From: Aliirhizobium wenxiniae
GTDB taxonomy: Bacteria > Pseudomonadota > Alphaproteobacteria > Rhizobiales > Rhizobiaceae
Direction: 5' to 3'
NCBI RefSeq assembly: GCF_019511445.1
Contig: NZ_JAEUAN010000005.1
Location: forward strand, 124,001-188,000
Length of the DNA: 64,000 nt
A model generated the notes under the pieces. That model ran no database searches. It had not been told where the DNA came from and worked only from the letters and a program-made list of their open reading frames with translations. Below are positions 9,015-17,807 of this stretch, piece after piece. A program made the translations under genes and the position numbers. Position 1 is the stretch's first letter, and the number at the start of each line of letters is the position of its first letter.

Positions 9015-10004
9015 TCAATCCATCTGGATATTGGCGGCCTTGACGACCGGGCTCCATTTGGCAAGCTCGGCGGTCACATGCTTGCCGAGTTCCTCCGGCG
9101 TGGAGCCGACGATCGTCGCGGAAAAATCCTTCATCCGACCGGCCACGGCCGGATCCTTGATCGCTTCGTTGGCTGCCTGGTTGAGCTTGGCGACCACCTC
9201 CGGCGGCGTGCCTGCCGGCGCAAACAGCGCATTCCAGGTATAGGTCTCATAGCCCGGCACGGTTTCCGCAACCGTCGGCACGTCGGGGAAGGAGGGCGCC
9301 CGTTCCTTGGTTGTCACGCCGAGCGCCTTCAGCGTCCCGCCCTTGATATGGCTGGAGGACGAGGGGAGGTTGTCGAACATGATCGAGATCTGGTTGCCGA
9401 GCAGGTCGTTGAGCGCAGGGCCGGCGCCCTTATAGGGCACGTGCTGCATCTTGACGCCCGCCATGCTGTTGAACAGCTCGCCCGAGAGATGCAGCGGCGT
9501 GCCGTTGCCGGACGATGCATAGGAATATTTGTCCGGGTCTTTTTTCAGCAGTTCGATCAGTTCCGCCACGGAATTGACCTCGAGCTTCGGGTTGACGACC
9601 AGCACATTCGGCACGACGACGAGCAACGAAACGGGTGAAAAGTCCTTTTCGGGATCATAGGGTTTCTGTTTCAGGATCAACGGGTTGAGCGCGTGTGTTG
9701 CAACGGTTCCCATCAGGATAGTGTAGCCGTCCGGGTCCGAGCGGGCGACGCGGTCGGCACCGAGATTGCCACCGGCTCCTGCAACGTTTTCGACCACCAC
9801 CTGCTGGCCTAGAATATCGCCCATCTTCTGCGCCACGACACGCCCGACCACGTCCGTCGAACCGCCGGCGGCAAAGGGCACGACGAGCGTGATCGTCCGG
9901 TCGGGGAAGGTTTGCGCATTGGCCTGCTGGCCGAAAGAGAGTGCCGACAGGGCGGTTCCGGCAAGAACAAGCGCGGCGCGGCGCGTAAATGCAGTGAGCT
10001 TCAT
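9015..10004 (-). CDS. Tripartite tricarboxylate transporter substrate-binding protein (TctC/Bug family)
   Basis: A periplasmic solute-binding protein of 329 residues. It has a twin-arginine-like or Sec signal peptide (FTRRAALVLAGTALSALS, cut near ANA), then the family opening FPDRTITLVVPFAAGGSTDVVGRVVA and the ligand-loop segment NVAGAGGNLGADRVARSDPDGYT. Bug proteins bind carboxylates such as citrate, tartrate or aromatic acids and deliver them to TctA/TctB permeases. No tctA or tctB is nearby, so it is an orphan of unknown ligand. The ATG at 10004 has GGAGG upstream. Its stop codon lies 14 bases beyond the omp terminator hairpin. Confidence 0.92.
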   Translation of the reverse strand: MKLTAFTRRAALVLAGTALSALSFGQQANAQTFPDRTITLVVPFAAGGSTDVVGRVVAQKMGDILGQQVVVENVAGAGGNLGADRVARSDPDGYTILMGTVATHALNPLILKQKPYDPEKDFSPVSLLVVVPNVLVVNPKLEVNSVAELIELLKKDPDKYSYASSGNGTPLHLSGELFNSMAGVKMQHVPYKGAGPALNDLLGNQISIMFDNLPSSSSHIKGGTLKALGVTTKERAPSFPDVPTVAETVPGYETYTWNALFAPAGTPPEVVAKLNQAANEAIKDPAVAGRMKDFSATIVGSTPEELGKHVTAELAKWSPVVKAANIQMD

Positions 10005-10157
10005 CTGTTTTCCTCCATCACGGCCTCCCGCCGCTCGTCTCATAGTAGCGGAGGAAGGGGTGAGGGCAAGCAATTGAGGTGCTTGGGGATATAGGAGGAA
10101 AGTCTAAGTAGAGTGCTAGTTGAGTGGGGTGGGAGGTTTGCCAACTGGGCTTGAGGC

Positions 10158-10298
10158 AAAGTCCCCTCTGGCCTGCCGACCATCTCTCCCCACGAGGGGG
10201 GGGGAGAAAACCGGCGGCAAACGGCTTCTCAAGTTCGACTGCAGCGGATCGGCTGGGTTAAGCCCTCCCCCTTGTGGGGAGGGTTGGGAGGGGACTTT
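10158..10298. repeat. 141-bp inverted-repeat element (MITE-like)
   Basis: A non-coding block bounded by perfect 11-base terminal inverted repeats, AAAGTCCCCTC (10158-10168) and GAGGGGACTTT (10288-10298). Inside are two more hairpins: CTCTCCCC paired with GGGGAGA around 10183-10206, and CCCTCCCC/GGGGAGGG at 10263-10283. No coding capacity is seen. The form is that of a palindromic intergenic repeat or a miniature non-autonomous element. The surrounding region 10005-10351 holds no gene. Confidence 0.7.
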
Positions 10299-10351
10299 CT
10301 TTCATGCGCACCTAGAGAACGGCGAAAGAAAATCCGACGCCGGCAAGCCGA

Positions 10352-10948
10352 TCAGCCAGCCGCCTTCATCTCCGCATAATGATAAAACTTCTTGGCGAAG
10401 ATATCCGGCCAGGAAGCGAGTTCCGGGCGGCCTTCGGCCCATTGGCCGTTGAAGCGCAGGTCTAGATAGCCGATCATCGCGGCCAGCGCGAAATGGCCGC
10501 CATGCAGCTTCTTGGCCGTCTTCGGCAGGTTCTTTTCCAGATAGTCGAGCGACTTGACCACCTTGGCCCACTGCTTGTCGATCCACGGCTGATAGGCGTT
10601 CTCTTCCCCGCGGAAGCGGCGCTCGTAGACGATCGAAAGAAGGCAATCCATCACGCCGTCGCAGAGCGCTTCGAGCACCTCCGCCTCGGTGCGCTTTTCG
10701 TCCTTTTTCGGATAAAGCTTGCCGCCCGACTTGCGGTCAAGGAAATGCATGATGGCGACGCTGTCATAGATCGGCGCTTCGCCGTCGCGGATCAGCACCG
10801 GTATTTTTCCGAGCGGATTGTTGTCGGTCAGTTCCGCCGGTGCCGCATTTGTATCGGTCTTCACCTCGGTCAGTTCGATGCCGAGATGGCGCGCCGCCAT
10901 GCGGCACTTGGCCGAGTAGGGGGAGGCTGGGGAATATAGGATTTTCAT
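10352..10948 (-). CDS. Glutathione S-transferase family protein
   Basis: A 198-residue cytosolic protein with the GST N-terminal thioredoxin fold. It starts MKILYSPASPYSAKCRMAA, where the SPYSAKC region supplies the active-site Ser/Cys. The cis-proline loop reads GKIPVLIRDG and the glutathione motif is YDSVAIMHFLD. A helical C-terminal domain completes the fold. Such enzymes conjugate or reduce electrophiles with glutathione; the substrate is unknown. GAGGAA precedes the ATG. It follows the RNase T2 gene on the same strand after 23 bases, so the two may be co-transcribed. Confidence 0.9.
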   Translation of the reverse strand: MKILYSPASPYSAKCRMAARHLGIELTEVKTDTNAAPAELTDNNPLGKIPVLIRDGEAPIYDSVAIMHFLDRKSGGKLYPKKDEKRTEAEVLEALCDGVMDCLLSIVYERRFRGEENAYQPWIDKQWAKVVKSLDYLEKNLPKTAKKLHGGHFALAAMIGYLDLRFNGQWAEGRPELASWPDIFAKKFYHYAEMKAAG

Positions 10949-10971
10949 CGGGCTTTCCTCTTTGAATTTTG

Positions 10972-11670
10972 TCAGCGTGCTGGTGGAAGATTGATCTGGC
11001 TGATCGTGCAGCCGCGGCGATCGACCTCTGCGCAGTCGCGGAATTGAAGATCCTTGCTGAGGCAGATGCGGATTTCTTCGAGCTGCCGACCCTCACAGCT
11101 TGCGGCGATACCTTTGCGGCTCATGCCGGGATTGGCGCCGAGAAACTTCTGCTCGATTTCATCTGCGGAAAAAGTGAGCGGCCTGTTGCCGCTTGAAAGA
11201 TCGGCGGGGATCTCCACTCGCTCGAAGGCCGCCCGGACTTTTTCGAAATAGGCCTTCTGGCCAAGTCCGGAGCAGCTGCCGTGCTTTCGCCATTGATGGC
11301 CGACAAGCCCCATCGACGGCATGATGTCGAACATCGTTTCGCCAAGTCCGCGCGGTACCCGTTCCGGCTCGGATGTGCGGCAGAAGTCCGGATAGCCCTT
11401 TTCATGCTGCGGCCACAGACCATGGACGATGAAGCGGTACTGTTTGTCCAGTCCGCATTGCTGATCGTTCCGGCCGCCCTTGTTGGTCGCGCAGAAGGTG
11501 GGGGACCATGAAAGAGACAGCACATAGAAGTCGAAATTTCCGGCGCGGTCCTGTTGACGATCCTGACGACGTTCCTGCGCATTGACCGGGGACAATGTGA
11601 AAACCGCGGTTGCGAGCATGATCGCTGCGGCAAAAAGGACCTCGCGGAGAGCCGACGATTTCTTCATCAT
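10972..11670 (-). CDS. Ribonuclease T2 family protein, exported
   Basis: A secreted or periplasmic RNase of 232 residues with a signal peptide (about 1-31, cut after VNA). The first catalytic box is complete (FIVHGLWPQ, His83). The second reads GHQWRKHGSC (His125 to His130), so the position normally held by the catalytic Glu of HEWxKHG is Gln126. Lys129 and His130 are present. T2 enzymes cut single-stranded RNA through a 2',3'-cyclic intermediate; activity here may be reduced. Several cysteines suggest disulfides. Two in-frame ATGs and a GTG compete as the start; I chose the ATG at 11670, with GAGG ten bases upstream. Confidence 0.9.
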   Translation of the reverse strand: MMKKSSALREVLFAAAIMLATAVFTLSPVNAQERRQDRQQDRAGNFDFYVLSLSWSPTFCATNKGGRNDQQCGLDKQYRFIVHGLWPQHEKGYPDFCRTSEPERVPRGLGETMFDIMPSMGLVGHQWRKHGSCSGLGQKAYFEKVRAAFERVEIPADLSSGNRPLTFSADEIEQKFLGANPGMSRKGIAASCEGRQLEEIRICLSKDLQFRDCAEVDRRGCTISQINLPPAR

Positions 11671-11804
11671 GATCACGAATCCTCACCATTGGAACACGAG
11701 AGCGTTGTAATTGTTGAATGTTCAGTGTCCAAGCGAATAGAGTGCAAATTCGCTGATGGCTGCGTGCAGTGATCGAGGTGGGGAGCAAAGAGCGAAACAG
11801 CTGA

Positions 11805-12788
11805 ATGACATTCAAGAAATACCTGTGGCCTGCCGTTGGCGGCCTGACGATAGCGCTTTCGGCGTGGCTTCTCTACAAGGAATTGCGAGGGCTTTCGCTC
11901 GATGATCTGTGGGGAAGTCTCGCCGCGATACCCGGTACCCATTGGTGTCTGGCGGCGGCCTCCAGTCTTGTCGCCTACTGGGCTTTGGCGGGATATGATC
12001 GAATCGCACTGATGCATCTCGGGCGCAAGATCGACTGGTTTTTCATCACCGTCTGTTCCTTCACCACCTATGCTCTGTCTCACAATATAGGCGCTTCCGT
12101 CGTCTCCGGTGCCGTCGTCCGCTACCGCGCCTATTCGACAAGGGGCATGACGCCTGCGGAAATCGGCGTTCTCATCGCCATGTGTTCCTTCACCTTCATG
12201 CTCGGTACGCTGATGCTGATCGGCATCATCCTCGTCATCGAGCCGGAGGTAATCCAGCGCTTCGGTGATCTGATCCCGGTCGAGGCTTCCGCGGCGCTCG
12301 GTTATTTCCTGCTTCTGCTGATCGGCCTTTATGTGCTGGCAAGCTTCATGAAGCTCAGGCCGCTGACGCTGAAACTCTGGAAGCTCGGCTCGGTGAATAT
12401 CGTTTATCCCGCGCCGCGGGTGGTCCTGCCGCAGCTTCTGATCGCCCCGATCGAACTGATCGGCGCTGCCGGCATCATCTATTTCGCCCTGCCGGAAGCG
12501 GGAAATCCCGGATACATGGTCGTCCTCGGGATTTTTCTCGTGTCCTTTTCCGCAGCACTTCTGTCACATGCACCGGGCGGGCTTGGCGTGCTGGAACTGG
12601 TCTTCGTCATGGGCCTGCCGGACATGAACCCGGCCGATGTCATCGCCGCGCTGCTGGTCTTCAGGCTCTTCTACCTGATCATCCCCTTCATTATGGCGCT
12701 GGTGGTCATCTTCGTCTTCGAGCGCTCGCAGTTTCGCCGCGATGAGCCGCTGGACATCCAGCGGGCCAAGCAGCAGGAAAAGGCGTAG
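11805..12788 (+). CDS. YbhN/UPF0104-family integral membrane protein
   Basis: A 327-residue protein with about eight transmembrane helices, matching the flippase-like transmembrane domain also found in the N-terminal half of lysyl-phosphatidylglycerol synthase (MprF). Family landmarks visible are YALSHNIGASVVSGAVVRYR and the C-terminal SHAPGGLGVLELVF. Stand-alone members such as E. coli YbhN have no aminoacyl-transferase domain; lipid handling is inferred, not proven. It diverges from the RNase T2 gene and converges with rlmJ, with a 3-base gap to the rlmJ stop. Confidence 0.85.
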   Translation: MTFKKYLWPAVGGLTIALSAWLLYKELRGLSLDDLWGSLAAIPGTHWCLAAASSLVAYWALAGYDRIALMHLGRKIDWFFITVCSFTTYALSHNIGASVVSGAVVRYRAYSTRGMTPAEIGVLIAMCSFTFMLGTLMLIGIILVIEPEVIQRFGDLIPVEASAALGYFLLLLIGLYVLASFMKLRPLTLKLWKLGSVNIVYPAPRVVLPQLLIAPIELIGAAGIIYFALPEAGNPGYMVVLGIFLVSFSAALLSHAPGGLGVLELVFVMGLPDMNPADVIAALLVFRLFYLIIPFIMALVVIFVFERSQFRRDEPLDIQRAKQQEKA

Positions 12789-12791
12789 CGA

Positions 12792-13661
12792 TTATTCCTC
12801 GCCGCGTCCGCTCTCTTCGCCGCGCAGCCAGAAGGCGCGTTGCGAGGCAAAACAGTCCTGACCCAGCACGGTCTTCAGCACCGGCAGGAGCGCATGCAGT
12901 TCGTCCTTCAGCGTGAAGGGCGGATTGACGATGATGAGGCCGGTGCCGGACAAGCCCGTCGTCTCGCGATCGCTTTTCACCGAAAGCTCGGCGCAGAGCA
13001 TTTTCGGGATTTCCAGCGCTTGTAGCTCCTCGTGGAAGCTCTTGATCGGCGCACCCTTCTTGATCGGGTACCAGAGGCAATAGGTGCCGCCGGAAAAGCG
13101 GCGATAGGCCGTCGCCAGTCCCTTCACCAGTCGCTCGTATTCGCCGGCTTCCTCGAAAGGCGGGTCGACCAGAACGATGCCGCGCTTTTCCTTCGGCGGC
13201 AGATGCGCACCGAGCGCCAGCCAGCCGTCGAGTTCGGTCACGCGAACCTGGAAGTCCCCCTCGAACAGATTGTGCAGGCGGTTATAGTCTTCCGGATGCA
13301 GTTCCATCGCCGAAAGCCGGTCCTGCGGACGAAACAGCATACGCGCGAGTTTTGGCGAGCCGGGATAAAGCTTGATGCCGCCATTGGGGTTCAGTTCCCG
13401 GATTGCGGCGAAATAGGGTTCGAGGATTTCGGCCACATCTGCGGGAAGCTCGGCTTCCATCAACCGACCGATCCCATCCACCCATTCGCCGGTCTTCTGC
13501 GCTTCTTCCGACGACAGATCGTAAAGCCCGATGCCGGCATGGGTATCGAGCACGCGAAAGGCCTTGTCCTTTTTCTGCTGGTAACGAACCAGCAGCGCCA
13601 GAACGGCGTGCTTGAGAACATCGGCAAAATTGCCCGCGTGATAGATATGCCGGTAGTTCAT
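12792..13661 (-). CDS. rlmJ: 23S rRNA (adenine(2030)-N6)-methyltransferase RlmJ
   Basis: Methylates A2030 of 23S rRNA using S-adenosylmethionine. The 289-residue protein opens with the family signature MNYRHIYHAGNFADVLKH, has the SAM-binding RVLDTHAGIGLYDLS, and the N6-adenine methyltransferase catalytic motif DPPFE at 166-170. Length and order match the family. It diverges from the molybdopterin oxidoreductase gene across about 80 bases. Confidence 0.95.
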   Translation of the reverse strand: MNYRHIYHAGNFADVLKHAVLALLVRYQQKKDKAFRVLDTHAGIGLYDLSSEEAQKTGEWVDGIGRLMEAELPADVAEILEPYFAAIRELNPNGGIKLYPGSPKLARMLFRPQDRLSAMELHPEDYNRLHNLFEGDFQVRVTELDGWLALGAHLPPKEKRGIVLVDPPFEEAGEYERLVKGLATAYRRFSGGTYCLWYPIKKGAPIKSFHEELQALEIPKMLCAELSVKSDRETTGLSGTGLIIVNPPFTLKDELHALLPVLKTVLGQDCFASQRAFWLRGEESGRGEE

Positions 13662-13744
13662 CTGAGCTTGTGTCTCGCTTGAATAAAATTGATGGCTGCC
13701 AAATGGCGCTTTTGGCGCGCCTCTGGTTGCAATATAGAAAAGCC

Positions 13745-15877
13745 ATGAACATCGCGACCCCCATCTCTGCCAAAAGCAAGCCCGGCCACAATTCCGTCGG
13801 CCATACCGTCTGTCCCCACGACTGTCCGAGCGCCTGCGCGCTGGATGTCGACCTGACCGAGGACGGCAGGATCGGCCGTGTGCGCGGGTCGTCGGACAAC
13901 ACCTATACGGCGGGCGTCATCTGCGCCAAGGTCGCGCGCTATTCCGAGCGCATCTATCATCCGGGCCGCCTGATGGTGCCGCAGCGCCGCAAAGGGACGA
14001 AAGGCGACGGCAACTGGCAGGAGCTTTCCTGGGAGGCGGCACTCGACGAGATTGCCGACGCCTTCGTCAAGGCTGAAGCAAAACATGGTTCCGAGGCCGT
14101 CTGGCCGTATTTTTACGCCGGCACGATGGGGCAGGTGCAGCGCGACAGCATCGAGCGCCTGCGCCATGCGAAAAAGTATTCCGGCTTCATGGGCACGATC
14201 TGCACCAACATGGCCTGGACCGGTTATGTGATGGGCACGGGCGCATTGCGCGGTCCCGATCCGCGCGAGATGGCCAAGTCCGATTGCGTTGTCATATGGG
14301 GCACCAATGCGGTCGCCACCCAGGTCAATGTGATGACCCATGCGATAAGGGCGCGCAAGGAGCGCGGAGCGAAGATCGTCGTCGTCGATATCTACGACAA
14401 CCCGACGATGAAACAGGCCGACGTGAAGATCGTCCTTCGCCCCGGCACCGACGCCGCACTCGCCTGCGCTTTGATGCATATCGCCTTCCGCGACGGTTAT
14501 GCCGACCGCGAATATATGGCGAAATATGCCGATGATCCGGCTGGCCTCGAAGCGCATCTGAAATCCCGCACGCCGCAATGGGCGTCCGAAATCACCGGTC
14601 TTTCGGTCGAGGAGATCGAGGATTTCGCGCGTCTGATCGGCACGACGAAGAAAACCTTCTTCCGCCTCGGTTACGGTTTTTCCCGCCAGCGCAACGGCAC
14701 GGCGGCGATGCATGCAGCGCTTTCCGTCGCCACTGTTCTCGGCTCCTGGCAATATGAGGGTGGTGGAGCCTTCCACAATAACGGCGAGATCTTTCGGCTG
14801 AACAAGTCCGAGCTGATGGGCACGGCCTATATGGATCCGCAGATCCGCATGCTCGACCAGTCGCAGATCGGCCGCGTGCTGACCGGCGATCCGGTGGCCC
14901 TTCGCCATCGCGGCCCGGTAACGGCCCTTCTGATCCAGAACACCAATCCGATGAACATTGCGCCCGAGCAGCGTCTGGTAAAACAGGGCTTTATGCGCGA
15001 CGACCTGTTCACTGCCGTGCACGAGCAGTTCATGACCGATACGGCGAAGATGGCCGATATCGTGCTTCCAGCCACGATGTTCCTCGAACATGACGATCTC
15101 TATCGTGCCGGCGGACAGCAGCATATCCTGCTCGGGCCCAAACTCGTCGAGCCGCCATCGACCGTACGCACCAATCTCTTCGTCATCGAGGAACTTGCAA
15201 AACGTCTCGGCGTCGATCACTTTGCCGGTTTCGGCAAAGACGAACGCAGCCATATCGACCGTATCCTCGAGGATAGCGGCTGGGGTTCCTATGACAACCT
15301 GAAGGCAGACAAGTGGATCGATGCACAGCCGGATTTCGACACGGCCCATTACATCAACGGCTTTGGGTATCCCGATGGAAAATTCCGTTTCTCGCCTGAC
15401 TGGATAAACGGCCCGTCGCCCGACCGCACACCGGACAGCGTCGGTCCGCTTGGCCCGCACACGGAACTGCCGCGCTTTCCTGATCATGTCGCGGTGATCG
15501 AGGCGGTCGATGCCGAACATCCGTTCCGGCTGGCGACCTCGCCATCGCGCAGTTTTCTCAATTCCAGCTTTGCCGAAACGAAAAGCTCGATCCAGAAGGA
15601 GGGCAGGCCGGAAGTGATGATCGAACCGACCGATGCCGAACGTCTGGACATCGTCGACGGCGATATCGTCTGTCTCGGTAATCGCCGTGGCGAAATCCGC
15701 CTTCATGCGAAACTGGTGCCGGGGGCAAAGCCGGGCGTGCTGATTGCCGAAGGTCTGTGGCCCAACGACGCGCATCTTGACGGAGAGGGGATCAACGTCC
15801 TGACCGGTGCTGATCCGGTTGCTCCCTTCGGAGGTGCCGCCGTCCACGACAACAAGGTCTGGCTCCGCAAGGCCTGA
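13745..15877 (+). CDS. Molybdopterin-dependent oxidoreductase (bis-MGD family)
   Basis: A 710-residue member of the formate dehydrogenase/BisC superfamily. An N-terminal [4Fe-4S] ligand set is visible at Cys23, Cys27, Cys31 and Cys60, followed by the domains that bind the two molybdopterin guanine dinucleotides and a C-terminal dinucleotide-binding domain (from about residue 590). No twin-arginine signal is present, so it acts in the cytoplasm. The substrate is not evident and no electron-transfer subunit is encoded nearby. The ATG at 13745 is chosen because upstream residues do not look like protein and overlap the rlmJ promoter. Its cofactor depends on the moaDE genes seen at 4-4.8 kb. Confidence 0.92.
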   Translation: MNIATPISAKSKPGHNSVGHTVCPHDCPSACALDVDLTEDGRIGRVRGSSDNTYTAGVICAKVARYSERIYHPGRLMVPQRRKGTKGDGNWQELSWEAALDEIADAFVKAEAKHGSEAVWPYFYAGTMGQVQRDSIERLRHAKKYSGFMGTICTNMAWTGYVMGTGALRGPDPREMAKSDCVVIWGTNAVATQVNVMTHAIRARKERGAKIVVVDIYDNPTMKQADVKIVLRPGTDAALACALMHIAFRDGYADREYMAKYADDPAGLEAHLKSRTPQWASEITGLSVEEIEDFARLIGTTKKTFFRLGYGFSRQRNGTAAMHAALSVATVLGSWQYEGGGAFHNNGEIFRLNKSELMGTAYMDPQIRMLDQSQIGRVLTGDPVALRHRGPVTALLIQNTNPMNIAPEQRLVKQGFMRDDLFTAVHEQFMTDTAKMADIVLPATMFLEHDDLYRAGGQQHILLGPKLVEPPSTVRTNLFVIEELAKRLGVDHFAGFGKDERSHIDRILEDSGWGSYDNLKADKWIDAQPDFDTAHYINGFGYPDGKFRFSPDWINGPSPDRTPDSVGPLGPHTELPRFPDHVAVIEAVDAEHPFRLATSPSRSFLNSSFAETKSSIQKEGRPEVMIEPTDAERLDIVDGDIVCLGNRRGEIRLHAKLVPGAKPGVLIAEGLWPNDAHLDGEGINVLTGADPVAPFGGAAVHDNKVWLRKA

Positions 15878-15917
15878 TCCTGCATCATCGACGAGAATCA
15901 CAAGAACAGGAACGGAC

Positions 15918-16529
15918 ATGATCGACATCGACACTTCCGAAGCAGAGCGCGTGCGCCTCGTATCGAGAAAGACCCTATGGAAGGGTTTTGTGACGCTGGA
16001 GATGTTGACCTTCGAACAACAGATGCGGGATGGGAGTGTGGTCACGGTCACTCGCGAGGTCCATGACCACGGCAGTGCTGCGGCCATTCTCCTGCATAAT
16101 CCAGCCGATGATACTATCGTTCTCGTGCGCCAGTTCCGCTCGGGTGCCTTTGCCAATGGCGACCCGGCTTACATGTTGGAAATTCCGGCGGGGCTGGTCG
16201 ACGAAGGAGAAATCCCGGCCGAAGCTGTGGTCCGCGAGGCTATGGAAGAGACCGGCTTCGGGATAGCGAAGGCCCGCTACATCTGCGACGTCTATGCCAG
16301 TCCCGGCGCGCTGACGGAGAAGCTGTCGCTCTTTGTCGCCAGCGTCGATGCCGAAAAGCGCACCGGTCTCGGTGGCGGCCTTGCGGGTGAGGCAGAAGAT
16401 ATCGAGGTTGTCACACTCGGCCTCGATGAGGCCTACAGGATGATCGGCACCGGCGAAATCACCGATGCCAAGACGATCATAGCATTGCAGTGGGCAATGC
16501 TGCACCGTGCGGAACTGGCTCCAGCCTGA
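15918..16529 (+). CDS. Nudix hydrolase, ADP-ribose pyrophosphatase-like
   Basis: A 203-residue protein with a complete Nudix box at about 92-114 (G-x5-E-x7-RE-x2-EE-x-G, including REAMEETGF) that binds the catalytic Mg2+. The preceding VLVRQFRSGAF and MLEIPAGLVD are typical of the ADP-ribose/nucleoside-diphosphate-sugar pyrophosphatase subgroup (NudF/NudK type). The exact substrate is uncertain. It starts 40 bases after the oxidoreductase gene on the same strand, so the two may be co-transcribed. The longer open frame upstream overlaps that gene and is not used. Confidence 0.88.
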   Translation: MIDIDTSEAERVRLVSRKTLWKGFVTLEMLTFEQQMRDGSVVTVTREVHDHGSAAAILLHNPADDTIVLVRQFRSGAFANGDPAYMLEIPAGLVDEGEIPAEAVVREAMEETGFGIAKARYICDVYASPGALTEKLSLFVASVDAEKRTGLGGGLAGEAEDIEVVTLGLDEAYRMIGTGEITDAKTIIALQWAMLHRAELAPA

Positions 16530-16557
16530 GACACATACTCGGTGTAAAATCCTCGCG

Positions 16558-16575
16558 GCTTCATACGAATGTCAC
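16558..16575 (+). promoter_or_regulatory. Possible degenerate PHO box before phnM
   Basis: Two half-sites with an 11-base period, GCTTCAT and ATGTCAC, resemble the rhizobial PhoB consensus CTGTCAT-N4-CTGTCAT at 4 and 5-6 of 7 positions. It lies 53 bases before the phnM start. The match is weak and rests on position and gene function. Confidence 0.3.
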
Positions 16576-16628
16576 GAAACGCGCCTAACGGCTCCAGCCT
16601 GCAGGACCGAAAGCTTTAGGAGATGATC

Positions 16629-17798
16629 ATGTGGCTTGGCAATTTCACCCTCGTTTTGCCGGACCAGATCGTTGAAGGCGGATCGGTCAGGATCGAGGAC
16701 GGCGCGATCGCCGAAATCCGTGATGAGGCGGTCGCCGATGCCGTGATCGATGGCGGCGGGCGCTATCTGATGCCGGGGTTCGTCGATCTCCACGGCGACA
16801 TGATCGAGCGCGAGATTTCCCCGCGCCCCAAGGCAGAGATGCCGATCGATTTCGGCATCCATGAACTCGACAAGAAGCTTGCCGCCCATGGTGTGACGAC
16901 CGCCTATGCGGCCGTCTCCTTCGCCACCGAAAGCGTCTACGGCAATGTCCGGTCGCTGGCGACGACCTCTGCCGTTATCGAGGGCATCAACCGGCTGCGA
17001 GACGATCTGCTGATCGACCACCGCGTCCATGCCCGTTACGAGATCACCAATGTCGGTGCAGCAGCAACGCTGGAACGGCTGCTGGAAGCCGGCGAGATCG
17101 ACATGGTGTCGCTGACCGACCACACGCCGGGGCAGGGTCAGTACAACAATATCGAAGCCTACGTGCTGAGCATGTCCGAGCGCCGCTCGATCTCGATCGA
17201 GACTGCGCAGGAGATGATCAACAAGCGTATCGAGATGCGCAGCAACCCGGAAATCGAGACGCGATTGAAGGAAATCGTCGCGCTGTCGAAAAAGCACGGC
17301 CTGTCGCTCGCCTCGCATGATGACGACAGCGCCGAAAAAGTCATCGAGATGTTCGAACTCGGTGTGACGATCAGCGAGTTTCCGGTGACGATGGCGGCTG
17401 CAGAGGAAGCCATCCGCCGCGGCCTCCATACGCTGATGGGCGCTCCGAATGCGCTGCGTGGCGGCTCCATGTCCGGTAATCTGAGCGCGCTCGATGCGGC
17501 GAGCGCTGGACTGTTGTCGACCATCGCCGCTGACTACCACCCGGCCGCTTTCGTTCCCGCAATCTTCAAGCTCGCCGACATCATGACCATTGGCCTGCCC
17601 AAGGCGGTTGCCATGGCAACGTCGAACGCTGCCCGCGCTGCAGGCCTGACCGATCGCGGCGAAATCTCGATCGGTCAGCGTGCCGATCTGGTGGTGGTCG
17701 AAACCGGCGACGTCCACCGCATCCGCGCCACTTTCCGCGACGGCCGTTTCGTCTATAGCGATGGGACCTTGCACCCGTTGCAGATGATGGCGGCTTGA
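16629..17798 (+). CDS. phnM: Alpha-D-ribose 1-methylphosphonate 5-triphosphate diphosphatase
   Basis: PhnM belongs to the amidohydrolase superfamily and releases pyrophosphate from ribose methylphosphonate triphosphate, between the PhnGHIL and PhnJ steps of C-P lyase phosphonate degradation. The 389-residue protein has the metal-binding FVDLHGDMIERE, the central SLTDHTPGQGQY and LASHDDD blocks, and the family core MAAAEEAIRRGLHTLMGAPN. The ATG at 16629 has TAGGAG at six-base spacing; the ATG six bases earlier would leave no spacing. No other phn gene is in the window, so the enzyme depends on a C-P lyase cluster elsewhere. Confidence 0.95.
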   Translation: MWLGNFTLVLPDQIVEGGSVRIEDGAIAEIRDEAVADAVIDGGGRYLMPGFVDLHGDMIEREISPRPKAEMPIDFGIHELDKKLAAHGVTTAYAAVSFATESVYGNVRSLATTSAVIEGINRLRDDLLIDHRVHARYEITNVGAAATLERLLEAGEIDMVSLTDHTPGQGQYNNIEAYVLSMSERRSISIETAQEMINKRIEMRSNPEIETRLKEIVALSKKHGLSLASHDDDSAEKVIEMFELGVTISEFPVTMAAAEEAIRRGLHTLMGAPNALRGGSMSGNLSALDAASAGLLSTIAADYHPAAFVPAIFKLADIMTIGLPKAVAMATSNAARAAGLTDRGEISIGQRADLVVVETGDVHRIRATFRDGRFVYSDGTLHPLQMMAA

Positions 17799-17807
17799 GA
17801 CTGCCGT

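Noticed and set aside
13658..16156. Very long open frame (over 800 codons) on the minus strand opposite the molybdopterin oxidoreductase
   Set aside because: It is the antisense shadow of a high-GC gene; the protein has no recognisable motifs, while the plus strand has a complete iron-sulfur and cofactor layout.
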